Origin: Actinomycetes bacterium
GTDB lineage: Bacteria > Actinomycetota > Acidimicrobiia > Acidimicrobiales > RAAP-2
Assembly (NCBI GenBank): GCA_021781335.1
Contig: JAJXXA010000069.1
Span: 1-64,000 of the forward strand
Reading direction: 5' to 3'
Length of the DNA: 64,000 bases
Shown here in pieces: positions 1 through 8,167 of the stretch (the stretch's first letter is position 1; each line of letters begins with the position of its first letter). The notes under the pieces were generated by a model. It had not been told where the DNA came from. It ran no database searches and worked only from the letters and a program-made list of their open reading frames with translations. Position numbers and translations under genes: made by a program.

Positions 1-656
1 TCAGTTATGTAAGGGATACGAATGAACCAGTTCGTCGCTCCGACCAACTTCATGACAGAGACTTCACGTCGGCGTGAGAATATCGCCATACGGATCGTGT
101 TCAAGATCAGAACCGTCGCCGAGAGCAGTAGGACGCCCGCCAAGGCCAGGAATACGATCTGAATGATGCGAATTGCGTGATTCATTTCGCGGATCTGCTG
201 CTCTGGCGCCGTGACGCTGTACACACCGGGCTGATTCTTGAAAGTCGACTCGACGATGAAAGCGTCAGCGGGCACCGTTGGAACGCATCGAAACGACGAC
301 GGCATCTGTGCAACGGTCAACACCGACCATTCCGACTGTGGCAGGAGTTGCTTGGCTTCGGCGAAGTCCTGGGCCTGCGTGTAGAAGGCGCAACTCTTCA
401 CAATGGGCATGCTCGCCAACTGAGTCTGCACACTCGAAATCTCGTTTTGGGAGGCCGTAGGCTCCATCCACACCGTCACGCGCGTACCTTGCTGCCAACG
501 CGCCGACGCTTGCGCCGCACTCTGCTTGAGCAGCAACGCCGAACCAACAAGCGAAAGTGACACCGCCACTGTTAAGACCGCGGCAATCGTCATCATGCGG
601 TTGCGCCAGAGATTGCTCAACGTTTCTTTGATCGCGTAACGAAAATAGACTCGCAT
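1..656 (-). CDS. ftsX: Cell division protein FtsX (partial, 3' end outside window)
   Basis: This is the permease-like partner of FtsE; the FtsEX pair couples the division ring to peptidoglycan hydrolases. The reading frame runs off the window edge, so the ORF track misses it. It starts [20 protein letters not shown], followed by a first membrane helix (MTIAAVLTVAVSLSLVGSAL). A roughly 120-residue extracellular domain comes next, then a second helix (IIQIVFLALAGVLLL) and the conserved stretch RREVSVMKLVGATNWFIR. 218 codons are present of the usual ~300, so the last two helices are missing only because of the window end. The ATG overlaps the ftsE stop by one base (TAATG), so the two are translationally coupled. 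Family and context make the call firm. Confidence 0.93.
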   Translation of the reverse strand, partial: MRVYFRYAIKETLSNLWRNRMMTIAAVLTVAVSLSLVGSALLLKQSAAQASARWQQGTRVTVWMEPTASQNEISSVQTQLASMPIVKSCAFYTQAQDFAEAKQLLPQSEWSVLTVAQMPSSFRCVPTVPADAFIVESTFKNQPGVYSVTAPEQQIREMNHAIRIIQIVFLALAGVLLLSATVLILNTIRMAIFSRRREVSVMKLVGATNWFIRIPYIT

Positions 657-1354
657 TACAGCACAGCCCCTTCGTCGACACCGTAGACACCGCGAACTTG
701 GTCGCGAATCATTTCACCACGGTCGAGCTCAATGACTCGTCGTCGCATCCGGTCCACCAGTGCCTTGTCGTGCGTAGCCATCACAACGGTCGTACCGGTG
801 CGGTTGATTCGTTCGAGCAACGCCATGATCGATTCGGAGTTCGCCGGGTCAAGGTTGCCCGTGGGTTCGTCGGCGAGAAGGATCAACGGCCGGTTGACGA
901 AGGCACGCGCAACGGCCACGCGCTGCTGCTCACCGCCCGATAGCTCACCGGGCAAGTTACGTGATTTATCGGCGAGACCGACGAGGTCGAGAATCTGAGG
1001 GACTTGACTTTCAACGGTCGAGCGGGGTCGCCCGATCACCTCGAGCGCAAACGCGACGTTCTCAAACACCGTCTTGTTAGGCAAGAGACGAAAATCCTGA
1101 AAGACACATCCGATGTTGCGACGCAAATAGGGCACCCGCCACTTGGGCAGGTCACCAATGTCTCGACCCGCCTCCAAGATACGGCCTTGGTCTGGCAACT
1201 CTTCTCGGAGCAGCAACCGTAGGAACGTCGTCTTGCCCGACCCTGAGGCGCCGACCAGGAACACGAACTCGCCCTTTTCGATGTCGAGCGAAATGTCCTT
1301 GAGAGCCGGCGTGCCGTTCTTATACGTCTTAGAGACGTTCTCAAATCGAATCAC
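656..1354 (-). CDS. ftsE: Cell division ATP-binding protein FtsE
   Basis: This is the cytoplasmic ABC ATPase of the FtsEX divisome complex. All ABC motifs are present: Walker [10 protein letters not shown]-loop FQDFRLLP, signature LSGGEQQR, Walker B LILLADEP and the switch His in MATHDK. At 232 aa it has the usual FtsE length. The GTG start is preceded by an AAGGGGG ribosome-binding site about 7 nt upstream. It lies 128 nt downstream of prfB and overlaps ftsX by one base. A candidate promoter lies in the gap to prfB, so ftsEX may be transcribed independently as well as from secA-prfB. Confidence 0.96.
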   Translation of the reverse strand: MIRFENVSKTYKNGTPALKDISLDIEKGEFVFLVGASGSGKTTFLRLLLREELPDQGRILEAGRDIGDLPKWRVPYLRRNIGCVFQDFRLLPNKTVFENVAFALEVIGRPRSTVESQVPQILDLVGLADKSRNLPGELSGGEQQRVAVARAFVNRPLILLADEPTGNLDPANSESIMALLERINRTGTTVVMATHDKALVDRMRRRVIELDRGEMIRDQVRGVYGVDEGAVL

Positions 1355-1415
1355 GGCAACACCCCCTTGGGTTCACTGTTTGAAGTGCAACGGCACTCGG
1401 ATCTGCGTAGTAATC

Positions 1416-1421
1416 ATTCTA
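1416..1421 (-). promoter_or_regulatory. Candidate -10 box upstream of ftsE
   Basis: On the minus strand the prfB-ftsE gap contains TAGAAT, about 60 nt before the ftsE start, with TTAGAT 16 nt further upstream as a possible -35. The match is to generic sigma-70-like consensus only. The 1355-1482 gap otherwise holds no ORF. Confidence 0.3.
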
Positions 1422-1482
1422 GTTTGGCGGTCATGCAATCTAACGCCACGAAAATGCCTTAGATACAGGGCTTCGCAATTTC

Positions 1483-2628
1483 TTATGAACGTGCGCGCTG
1501 ACGGCGTAACTCGGCCTCCATGAATTCGTCCAGATCGCCGTCAAGGACGGCCTCGACGTTACCCGTCTCGAAGTCGGTGCGATGGTCCTTCACCAACTGG
1601 TACGGCGCTTGGACGTAACTTCGAATCTGCGAACCCCACGCATTGTCGCCGCGATTTCCGCTGAGCGCATCCATCTGCGCCTGGCGCTCGGCGCGGGCGC
1701 GCTCGGCGAGCTTGGCCTCGAGGATCTGCATTGCGCGTGCACGGTTCTGGTGTTGGCTGCGCTCGTTTTGACAACTCACCACGATGCCCGAAGGAATGTG
1801 CGTGATGCGAATTGCGGAATCGGTCTTGTTGACGTGCTGGCCACCCGCGCCCGACGACCGATACGTGTCCACTCGCAGGTCCTTCTCATCGATGTCCACT
1901 TCGCCCGCGTCGTCATCGAGGAGTGGCGTGATCTCCATACTCGCGAAACTGGTTTGACGACGTGCTTGAGAATCAAAGGGGCTAATGCGCACGAGCCGGT
2001 GAACCCCGCGCTCTGATGAGAGCCAACCGTACGCGAAGCGACCCTTGACGATGAACGTCGCCGACAACAGGCCCGCCTCACCCCCTTCAGTCGCTTCGTC
2101 AACTTCAACCGCGAAACCGCGACGCTCGGCCCAGCGCGAGTACATGCGCATGAGCATCTCGGTCCAATCTTGGGCGTCGGTGCCGCCCGCGCCGGCATGC
2201 AATTCGACGATGGCGTCGTTCTCGTCGTACGGTCCGCTGAAAAGACTCTGGGTCTCGAGCGCAGCTATCTTGTGTTCGAGTTGCGCCACACTCGACGAAA
2301 GTTCATTCAACAACGACCAATCTGCCTCGCCCGCGACGAGGGATTCTCGGGAGAATTCCGCGAGGACCTGCGCGTCATCAATCGCACTGCGCAGCCCATC
2401 GAACATCTCGAGGTCGTTCGCGAGGCGTCCAAGCTCAGTCGTGACCTCGCGCGCGTGGTCCTGGTCGTTCCACAGCAAGGGATTCGCCGCTTCCTCGCTC
2501 AGAGCCTCGTGTCGCTTTCGACTGTCGTCGATCTTCAGATAGTCGCGCGCCGCGGCCCAGCGCGTCTCGAGTTCCTCGAGAGCGCTGGTGGCATCACGCA
2601 GCGCGTTCTCCGCCTTAGGGTCGGCCAT
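1483..2628 (-). CDS. prfB: Peptide chain release factor 2
   Basis: RF2 recognises UGA and UAA stop codons and triggers peptide release. The protein (381 aa) has the catalytic GGQ loop (SGAGGQHVNKTDSAIR) and the RF2-specific SPF tripeptide (RISPFDSQARRQ). The coiled-coil N-terminal domain is complete. In many bacteria prfB carries an in-frame UGA at about codon 26 that needs a +1 frameshift. Here the equivalent stretch (AARDYLKIDD) is read straight through, so that autoregulation is absent. The ATG lies inside the end of secA (14 nt overlap), which makes secA-prfB a coupled operon. Confidence 0.96.
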   Translation of the reverse strand: MADPKAENALRDATSALEELETRWAAARDYLKIDDSRKRHEALSEEAANPLLWNDQDHAREVTTELGRLANDLEMFDGLRSAIDDAQVLAEFSRESLVAGEADWSLLNELSSSVAQLEHKIAALETQSLFSGPYDENDAIVELHAGAGGTDAQDWTEMLMRMYSRWAERRGFAVEVDEATEGGEAGLLSATFIVKGRFAYGWLSSERGVHRLVRISPFDSQARRQTSFASMEITPLLDDDAGEVDIDEKDLRVDTYRSSGAGGQHVNKTDSAIRITHIPSGIVVSCQNERSQHQNRARAMQILEAKLAERARAERQAQMDALSGNRGDNAWGSQIRSYVQAPYQLVKDHRTDFETGNVEAVLDGDLDEFMEAELRRQRARS

Positions 2629-5281
2629 GGCACTGCTTGAATTTCCGACCAGAGCCGCACCAACACGGATCGTTACGTCCGATCTTGTCGCCCTCTTTGG
2701 GTGCGGGTTTGGAAGTCGTACGGTGTACCGGCAACTCAGTAGCGCCCGGCGCCACTTCGTTCACGTTGGTAAGAGCATTCTCGAGCCCTTCATCGGCTTC
2801 GCTCTCGACTGGTTGGGTCTCAACGTGTGTGATGTAGCGCACGTAGTCGTTGTCGACCGCAGTGAGCAGGTGCTCAAACATGACGTAGCCTTCCTTTTGC
2901 CACGCCGTCAGCGGGTCCTGCTGTGCGACCTGGCGCAGGTGGATGCCGTCGCGCAGGTAATCCATGTCCGATAAGTGGTCACGCCAGCGCTGATCGAGGA
3001 TCTGCAACATGACGTCGCGCTCGATCTCCTTGGCGGTCTCAATACCTCCGGGGAAGTTTTCACACTTCTTCTCGTACTGACTCACCGCCTCGTCGACGAT
3101 CAGCGCGACCACGTCCTCACGGTCCTCGTAGGTGCTCAGCTGTTCGATGCTCAACTCCGTCGGATAGTACGTCTGGAGCTCGGTGAGCAGGTACTGCAGA
3201 TCCCAGTCTTCGGCGTAGTCTCCACCCAACTGATCTTCAACGAATGTCGTGAGCGTCTCTTCGATCAGCGCAATCGTCGCATCGTGGATGTCTTCGCCAT
3301 CGATGACCTGCTGGCGACGGCCGTAAATGACCTTTCGTTGCTCGTTCATGACTTCGTCGTACTTGAGAACATCCTTTCGAATCTCCGCGTTTCGACCTTC
3401 GACGGTATTTTGTGCGCGCTCGATAGCGCGCGAGACCATCTTCGCCTCGATAGCCTCGTCGTCGGGCATCGTACGGTCCATGACCCACGAGACAGCGCCG
3501 GTCGCGAAGAGCCGTAAGAGTTCATCTTCGAGCGACAAGAAGAAGCGACTCTCGCCGGGATCACCCTGGCGCCCAGAACGACCGCGCAACTGATTGTCGA
3601 TGCGTCGAGAATCGTGCCGTTCGGTTCCCAGGACGTACAGTCCACCCAAGGCACGCACTTCATCACCCTCGGCTTCGCAAATCGGAACAAATGTCGCCAA
3701 CGCTGCCTGGTATGCAGCGTCGTATTCTTCGGTGCCTGGTTGCAGACCACGGCTGAGTACTTCGCGTGCGGCGAGACCCTCAGCATTGCCGCCCAAGATC
3801 ACGTCCACGCCTCGTCCGGCCATATTGGTCGCCACGGTGACGGCGTATTTCCGCCCGGCCTGGGCGACGATCTCAGCTTCACGAAAGTGCTGCTTGGCGT
3901 TCAAGACCTCGTGCACGACGCCAGCCTTCGAGAGCTCGCGCGAGAGTAATTCGGACTTCTCAACCGAAGCCGTACCGAGCAGCACGGGCTGGCCCTTCTC
4001 GTTTCGCTCGCGGACCTCTTCCACGATCGCCTTGAACTTCGTGGCCTCGGTCTTAAAGATCAGGTCCGGCTGATCAATGCGCTTAAGGGGTCGATGCGTT
4101 GGAATCGGTACGACCGAGAGGGCGTAGGTGTTTCCGAATTCACCCGCCTCGGTCTCAGCGGTACCGGTCATGCCCGCCAATTTCTCGTACAAGCGGAAGT
4201 AGTTCTGCAAGGTGACGGTTGCCCACGTGTGGTTCTCTTCTTGGATGCGCACACGTTCCTTGGCCTCGACGGCTTGGTGCAGCCCGTCGGACCAACGCCG
4301 TCCGTCAAGGGTTCGGCCCGTGAATTCATCGACAATCTTCACCACGCCCGCGTCGACGAGATAATCCTTATCGCGGTGGAACAGTTCCTTGGCTCGAAGT
4401 GCCTGTCCCAATTGATGTACGTAGTTCGTCGCGACCGCGTCGTACAGGTTGGTGACGCCCAGGAGCTTCTCGACCTTCTCGATGCCCGCCTCGGTCGGCA
4501 CAACAGTCTTCTTCTCCTCATCAACCTCATAATCCACGTCGCGCGACAGCGAGCGAACGATCGAGGCGAACTGGTAGTACAACTTGGTCACGTCTGAGGC
4601 TGGACCCGAAATGATGAGCGGCGTACGCGCCTCGTCGATCAGGATCGAGTCGACTTCGTCGACGATTGCGTAGTGATGTCCGCGCTGGACCATGTGTTCG
4701 CGGCGCCGAGCCATGTTGTCTCGCAAGTAGTCAAAACCGAATTCAGTGTTGGTGCCGTAGGTGATGTCCGAGGCGTAGGCCGCCCGCTTGTCCTCGAACT
4801 CTGGTAGGTCAGGCCCCACACGTCCGACGGTCAATCCGAGGAACCGGTGGAGCTGGCCCATCCAGTTGGCGTCACGGGTCGCCAAGTAGTCATTGACCGT
4901 GACGATGTGCACACCCTGGCCCGCGAGAGCGTTGAGGTAGACGGGCAGTGTCGAAACCAGCGTTTTACCCTCACCGGTCTTCATCTCGGCGATCCATCCG
5001 AAGTGAAGGGCCATGCCACCCATCAACTGTTCGTCGTAGTGACGCTGGCCGAGCACGCGCGTAGAAGCCTCACGAACCACCGCGAACGCCTCAATGAGCA
5101 GGTCGTCGAGGGTTTCGCCTTCGGCAATGCGCTCTCGAAACACGTCGGTCTTCGCGCGCAACTCCGCGTCGGTGAGACCCGCCATCTCGCCGGAAAGTTC
5201 GTTAATGGGTCCGACGAGTTCAGCGAGTTGACGAACTCGCTTTCCTTCACCAGCCTTCAAAATCTTCTGAAAGACACTCAT
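2615..5281 (-). CDS. secA: Protein translocase subunit SecA
   Basis: This is the motor ATPase that drives preproteins through SecYEG. Motifs seen are Walker A (MKTGEGKTL), DEAD-like DEVDSIL, the helicase motif GRGVDVILGGN, GRSGRQGDPGESRF, and a C-terminal zinc/SecB-type tail CWCGSGRKFKQCHG. I set the start at ATG 5281 (MSVFQKILKAGEGKR), giving 888 aa and matching the family N-terminus. The ORF-track start at 5458 adds 59 residues unlike any SecA. It is the first gene of secA-prfB and overlaps prfB by 14 nt. A TAGGGT box lies 10 nt before the ATG and could be a -10 giving a very short leader. Confidence 0.97.
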   Translation of the reverse strand: MSVFQKILKAGEGKRVRQLAELVGPINELSGEMAGLTDAELRAKTDVFRERIAEGETLDDLLIEAFAVVREASTRVLGQRHYDEQLMGGMALHFGWIAEMKTGEGKTLVSTLPVYLNALAGQGVHIVTVNDYLATRDANWMGQLHRFLGLTVGRVGPDLPEFEDKRAAYASDITYGTNTEFGFDYLRDNMARRREHMVQRGHHYAIVDEVDSILIDEARTPLIISGPASDVTKLYYQFASIVRSLSRDVDYEVDEEKKTVVPTEAGIEKVEKLLGVTNLYDAVATNYVHQLGQALRAKELFHRDKDYLVDAGVVKIVDEFTGRTLDGRRWSDGLHQAVEAKERVRIQEENHTWATVTLQNYFRLYEKLAGMTGTAETEAGEFGNTYALSVVPIPTHRPLKRIDQPDLIFKTEATKFKAIVEEVRERNEKGQPVLLGTASVEKSELLSRELSKAGVVHEVLNAKQHFREAEIVAQAGRKYAVTVATNMAGRGVDVILGGNAEGLAAREVLSRGLQPGTEEYDAAYQAALATFVPICEAEGDEVRALGGLYVLGTERHDSRRIDNQLRGRSGRQGDPGESRFFLSLEDELLRLFATGAVSWVMDRTMPDDEAIEAKMVSRAIERAQNTVEGRNAEIRKDVLKYDEVMNEQRKVIYGRRQQVIDGEDIHDATIALIEETLTTFVEDQLGGDYAEDWDLQYLLTELQTYYPTELSIEQLSTYEDREDVVALIVDEAVSQYEKKCENFPGGIETAKEIERDVMLQILDQRWRDHLSDMDYLRDGIHLRQVAQQDPLTAWQKEGYVMFEHLLTAVDNDYVRYITHVETQPVESEADEGLENALTNVNEVAPGATELPVHRTTSKPAPKEGDKIGRNDPCWCGSGRKFKQCHGRP

Positions 5282-5599
5282 ATCGTGTTCAACCCTACCG
5301 GTCGTGCTCATACTGCAGAAGGGGCTGCGGGTGCTGACCTGGTCTTTGACCCCACACCTGCCTGCAGCGATGTCCGTACGCGCCCCAGGCAGCACTTGGC
5401 TCTCCTGAGACGAACTCGCACTCTTCACCGGCTCCCGGCGCCACCACTTTGGTGCCACCGAGGCAGGACTTACTTCTAAACCGCGCCATGCTCAGCCTCA
5501 ATAAGACGCCTTACGTGGGTCGTTTCGCCCGCGGCTAGCATCGACTTTCAACCACAGAACCACCCGCAGCCCTAGTGACATCCTAGGCGTTCGTTTGAT
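5282..5599. other. 318-nt gap upstream of secA, no gene recognised
   Basis: This is the stretch between the secA start and the end of the upstream rhamnosyltransferase gene. The in-frame N-terminal extension of secA and a 68-codon minus-strand ORF (5295-5501) both cross it. Neither resembles a family I know, and neither has a good ribosome-binding site. A short hairpin CCTAG-N7-CTAGG lies near 5573-5590. Promoter or leader sequences for secA are expected here. I see no SRP RNA, tRNA or HPF gene. Confidence 0.4.
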
Positions 5600-6439
5600 T
5601 TAGAGGCTGGGGCGTCGAAAAAGGACCACGAAAAGTCGAAGTCCCAGCACCAGTGTCGCTAGGGGCGCCAACACACGGCGAACGCCGGTCGCTGTCTGCC
5701 ATTCAAAGCGCATGGCGCTGCGATGGTGGGCAATCAGCATGGCCCGAGAGACCCGTTGACGCGAGAGGCCCTCGATGTGGGTCACGATCGCCTCCGAAGT
5801 CGTGCCGACGCGATACCCCTGTGCGCGCACCTGCCAGCACAGGGCCATATCCTCAGCGAACATGAAGTAGCGCTCGTCAAAGCCCCCGACTTGCTCAAAG
5901 ACGCTTCGTCGAATGAGAAAGCATGCCCCCGAGACCCAATCGACGCTGCCATCGGGACGTGGTGCCCGATAGTGCCTGGTCGCAGGATTGTCGGGCCAGA
6001 ACGGCTCCAGGAGAGCGTGCAGGCCCGCCAACCAGAAGTTAGGAAAGACACGCTGAGACGGGTAGACGCTGCCATCGGGACGAAGAACCTGGGGGCCAAC
6101 GATTGCGACGTCTTGGTGTTCATCAAGGTACCGAATCATCGATTCGACCGCACCCTCATGGATAACCACGTCAGGATTCGAGACCAACAAGAATTCGACC
6201 TCACCCGTGCGCGCGGCTCCTCGATTGACTCCTCGGCCGTAGCCGAGGTTCATACGAGGCTCAACCAAGGTCACGTCGTGATGCCCGAGCGAGGGCGTCG
6301 TCGAGCCCTCGGTGCCGTTTTCTACGACAACGATGTTGGAGACACCGTTGTCGTAGAGGGAATCAATGCACGCCCCTAGGGCGTCCCCGGCGTGGTAATC
6401 AACGACAATGGCCGCGACGCGGCCCGGCTCGATGCTCAT
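5600..6439 (-). CDS. Family 2 glycosyltransferase, WbbL-like rhamnosyltransferase
   Basis: This predicted glycosyltransferase probably moves rhamnose onto a cell-envelope polymer. The GT-A fold N-terminus is clear: AAIVVDYHAGDALGACIDSL, then a DXD-equivalent region LLVSNPDVVIHEGAVESM, and an acceptor-side motif GACFLIRRSVFEQVGGFDE with FMFAEDMALCWQVRAQGY. A C-terminal hydrophobic stretch (VLAPLATLVLGLRLFVVLF) may anchor it to the membrane. At 279 aa it matches the WbbL group that in mycobacteria adds the linker rhamnose between peptidoglycan and arabinogalactan. It overlaps the dTDP-rhamnose gene rmlD by 4 nt (ATGA), which supports rhamnose as donor. The acceptor is unknown. Confidence 0.85.
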   Translation of the reverse strand: MSIEPGRVAAIVVDYHAGDALGACIDSLYDNGVSNIVVVENGTEGSTTPSLGHHDVTLVEPRMNLGYGRGVNRGAARTGEVEFLLVSNPDVVIHEGAVESMIRYLDEHQDVAIVGPQVLRPDGSVYPSQRVFPNFWLAGLHALLEPFWPDNPATRHYRAPRPDGSVDWVSGACFLIRRSVFEQVGGFDERYFMFAEDMALCWQVRAQGYRVGTTSEAIVTHIEGLSRQRVSRAMLIAHHRSAMRFEWQTATGVRRVLAPLATLVLGLRLFVVLFRRPSL

Positions 6440-7356
6440 GACGTCCTCACGCGATCGCTTAGAAAACGCGCCACACCGTCTCGCCAGTCGGGCAGTTGAG
6501 TAAAGCCGGCATCAACCCATTTCTCAGTGGACAAGTCGCTTCGAGTGGGTCGACGAGCGAGCGGAGCGGGAGAGAGGTCGCTCGTCGCGATCGGGGTCGC
6601 AAATTCATCTCCACGCCCCAGGAGCGATCCCGCGTATGCCGCGATGTCGAACCATGTGGTGGTACCGGCATTGGCGATGTGCCAGATGCCCGAGGGGCGC
6701 TGACGAGCCATGCTCACCAGCGCGCGCGCGAGGTCACTCGCGAACGTTGCGGTGCCCGTCTGGTCATTGACGAATCGTACGGTCTCACCCGAACTCGCTC
6801 GATCGCTAATCACGTGCAGTACGTTCTTTCCTCGCACACCCATCACCCAAGAGGTGCGCACAATCGTGTCGTCGTGCGCGCAGAGAAGTTCCCCCGCCCG
6901 TTTCGAGGCACCATAGACGTTAAGGGGGTCGGTTTCGTCGTCTTCGATGTACGGCGCACCCTTCATGCCATCAAAGACGTAATCAGTCGAAAGCGCAATC
7001 AAGTGGGCGTCCACGTCGTGAGCTGCGAGCGACAGGGTCTCAGTGGCACTGGCGTTGACGGCGTAGCACTCCTCACGTTGCACTTCGGCGCGGTCCACCT
7101 GGGTGTATGCGGCCAGATGGATAATCACGTCGGGCCTCACCGATCGTACGGCGTGCATGGTCTGATCTCGATGCGTGATGTCCAGGTCATGACGGGTGAG
7201 TCCGAGCACCTCGAATTCATCATCCCCCACCGGCTTCTCGTCTGGTTGGAAGGTGAGGTCTCCCCCAGGTGGCGTCACACCACGCAACGTGTCCAGCAGA
7301 TCAACACCCACTTGACCACCCGCACCAGTGACCAGGATGCGCGTTGGCCTAGTCAC
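6436..7356 (-). CDS. rmlD: dTDP-4-dehydrorhamnose reductase
   Basis: RmlD carries out the last step of dTDP-L-rhamnose synthesis, an NAD(P)H-dependent reduction. It is a short-chain dehydrogenase-type protein. Motifs: ILVTGAGGQVGVDLLDTL (Rossmann), ALSTDYVFDG, and the catalytic YxxxK in NVYGASKRAGELL. At 306 aa it has the normal length. The gene overlaps birA upstream (8 nt) and the glycosyltransferase downstream (4 nt), so donor synthesis and transfer are co-expressed. The other rml genes (A, B, C) are not in this window. Confidence 0.93.
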   Translation of the reverse strand: MTRPTRILVTGAGGQVGVDLLDTLRGVTPPGGDLTFQPDEKPVGDDEFEVLGLTRHDLDITHRDQTMHAVRSVRPDVIIHLAAYTQVDRAEVQREECYAVNASATETLSLAAHDVDAHLIALSTDYVFDGMKGAPYIEDDETDPLNVYGASKRAGELLCAHDDTIVRTSWVMGVRGKNVLHVISDRASSGETVRFVNDQTGTATFASDLARALVSMARQRPSGIWHIANAGTTTWFDIAAYAGSLLGRGDEFATPIATSDLSPAPLARRPTRSDLSTEKWVDAGFTQLPDWRDGVARFLSDRVRTS

Positions 7357-8104
7357 GAATCACTTCTTCGAAACGGCGAAGATGCACGACGTCGCCCGCG
7401 TTAAAGGCCATTGTCGCTCCGTCGACCTCGACCAACAATTGTCCCGACGTATCGACACCTCGAGCTATGCCCGACTGAACGGCGTTGACCAGTTCAATAC
7501 GCACTGACTGGCCCACCGTCACGAGCGCACGCTCGTACTCGTCTCGTAGGGTCTCGCGACCTTCGACGGATTCAAGGAGAGCTCGGCGAGGCTCGATCTC
7601 TTCGAGGAGAATGTCGAGTAGCGCCCTCGGTGCGATGGTCACACCCGACGCGTCGCGCACGCTCGTGGCGCGCACACCATCGGGGCCAGCGTCGCTCAGA
7701 TTTACGCCGATACCCACGATGATCGCGAGTCCCGCACTGGTCTGGACCACTTCGCCCAACAACCCCGCCAACTTGTCCTCGCCGACGAGCAGGTCGTTAG
7801 GCCACTTGAGAGAAGGACGAACCCCACACAATCGCACCAAGGCCGCTCGCGCCGAGAGTGCGACGGCCGCCACCGCGAGATAGAGCTCATCGGCCGAGAG
7901 CGGGGGGCGCAGCAGAATCGAACACAGCAGCGACGTCCTGGGGGGCGACACCCATCTCCTGTCCAGCCGGCCCCGACCGGCCGACTGGAAATCCGCGTAC
8001 GCCACGGTCCCTTCGGGCGCTCCACTCTTCGCTTGAGCGGCCAACCACGTATTGGTTGATTCAATCTCTTCGAAGTGCTCAACGCGCCAAATCATCGGGT
8101 TCAC
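7349..8104 (-). CDS. birA: Biotin--[acetyl-CoA-carboxylase] ligase, no DNA-binding domain
   Basis: This enzyme attaches biotin to the carboxylase carrier domain. Catalytic motifs are visible: the biotinyl-AMP loop GRGRLDRRWVSPP, KWPNDLLVGEDKLAGLLGE and a short C-terminal SH3-like domain (GVDTSGQLLVEVDGA). There is no N-terminal winged helix, so this is the monofunctional class rather than the E. coli repressor type. I chose GTG 8104 (VNPMIWRVEHF) because TAATGT lies exactly 6 nt upstream, the leaderless pattern seen across the window. The track's TTG at 8110 lies upstream of this. The natural substrate, the carboxylase alpha subunit, is encoded divergently 63 nt away. Confidence 0.92.
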   Translation of the reverse strand: MNPMIWRVEHFEEIESTNTWLAAQAKSGAPEGTVAYADFQSAGRGRLDRRWVSPPRTSLLCSILLRPPLSADELYLAVAAVALSARAALVRLCGVRPSLKWPNDLLVGEDKLAGLLGEVVQTSAGLAIIVGIGVNLSDAGPDGVRATSVRDASGVTIAPRALLDILLEEIEPRRALLESVEGRETLRDEYERALVTVGQSVRIELVNAVQSGIARGVDTSGQLLVEVDGATMAFNAGDVVHLRRFEEVIRD

Positions 8105-8105
8105 A

Positions 8106-8125
8106 CTCAAACATTAGGGTTTGAG
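8106..8125. promoter_or_regulatory. Inverted repeat over the birA -10 box (candidate operator)
   Basis: The birA/carboxylase intergenic region has a perfect 7-nt inverted repeat, CTCAAAC-ATTAGG-GTTTGAG. On the minus strand the predicted birA -10 box (TAATGT, 8111-8116) lies within it, so a bound protein would block birA and could affect the divergent carboxylase promoter. The regulator is unknown. BirA itself lacks a DNA-binding domain. Confidence 0.45.
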
Positions 8126-8167
8126 AGACGAGTGGTAGAAAATAACAGTCCCTGTACGGAGGTTCGC

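Noticed and set aside
5282-5458. N-terminal 59-residue extension of SecA in the ORF track
   Set aside because: It resembles no SecA; the family N-terminus begins at ATG 5281.
6496-7404. 302-codon plus-strand ORF opposite rmlD
   Set aside because: rmlD motifs are unambiguous on the minus strand; this frame has none.
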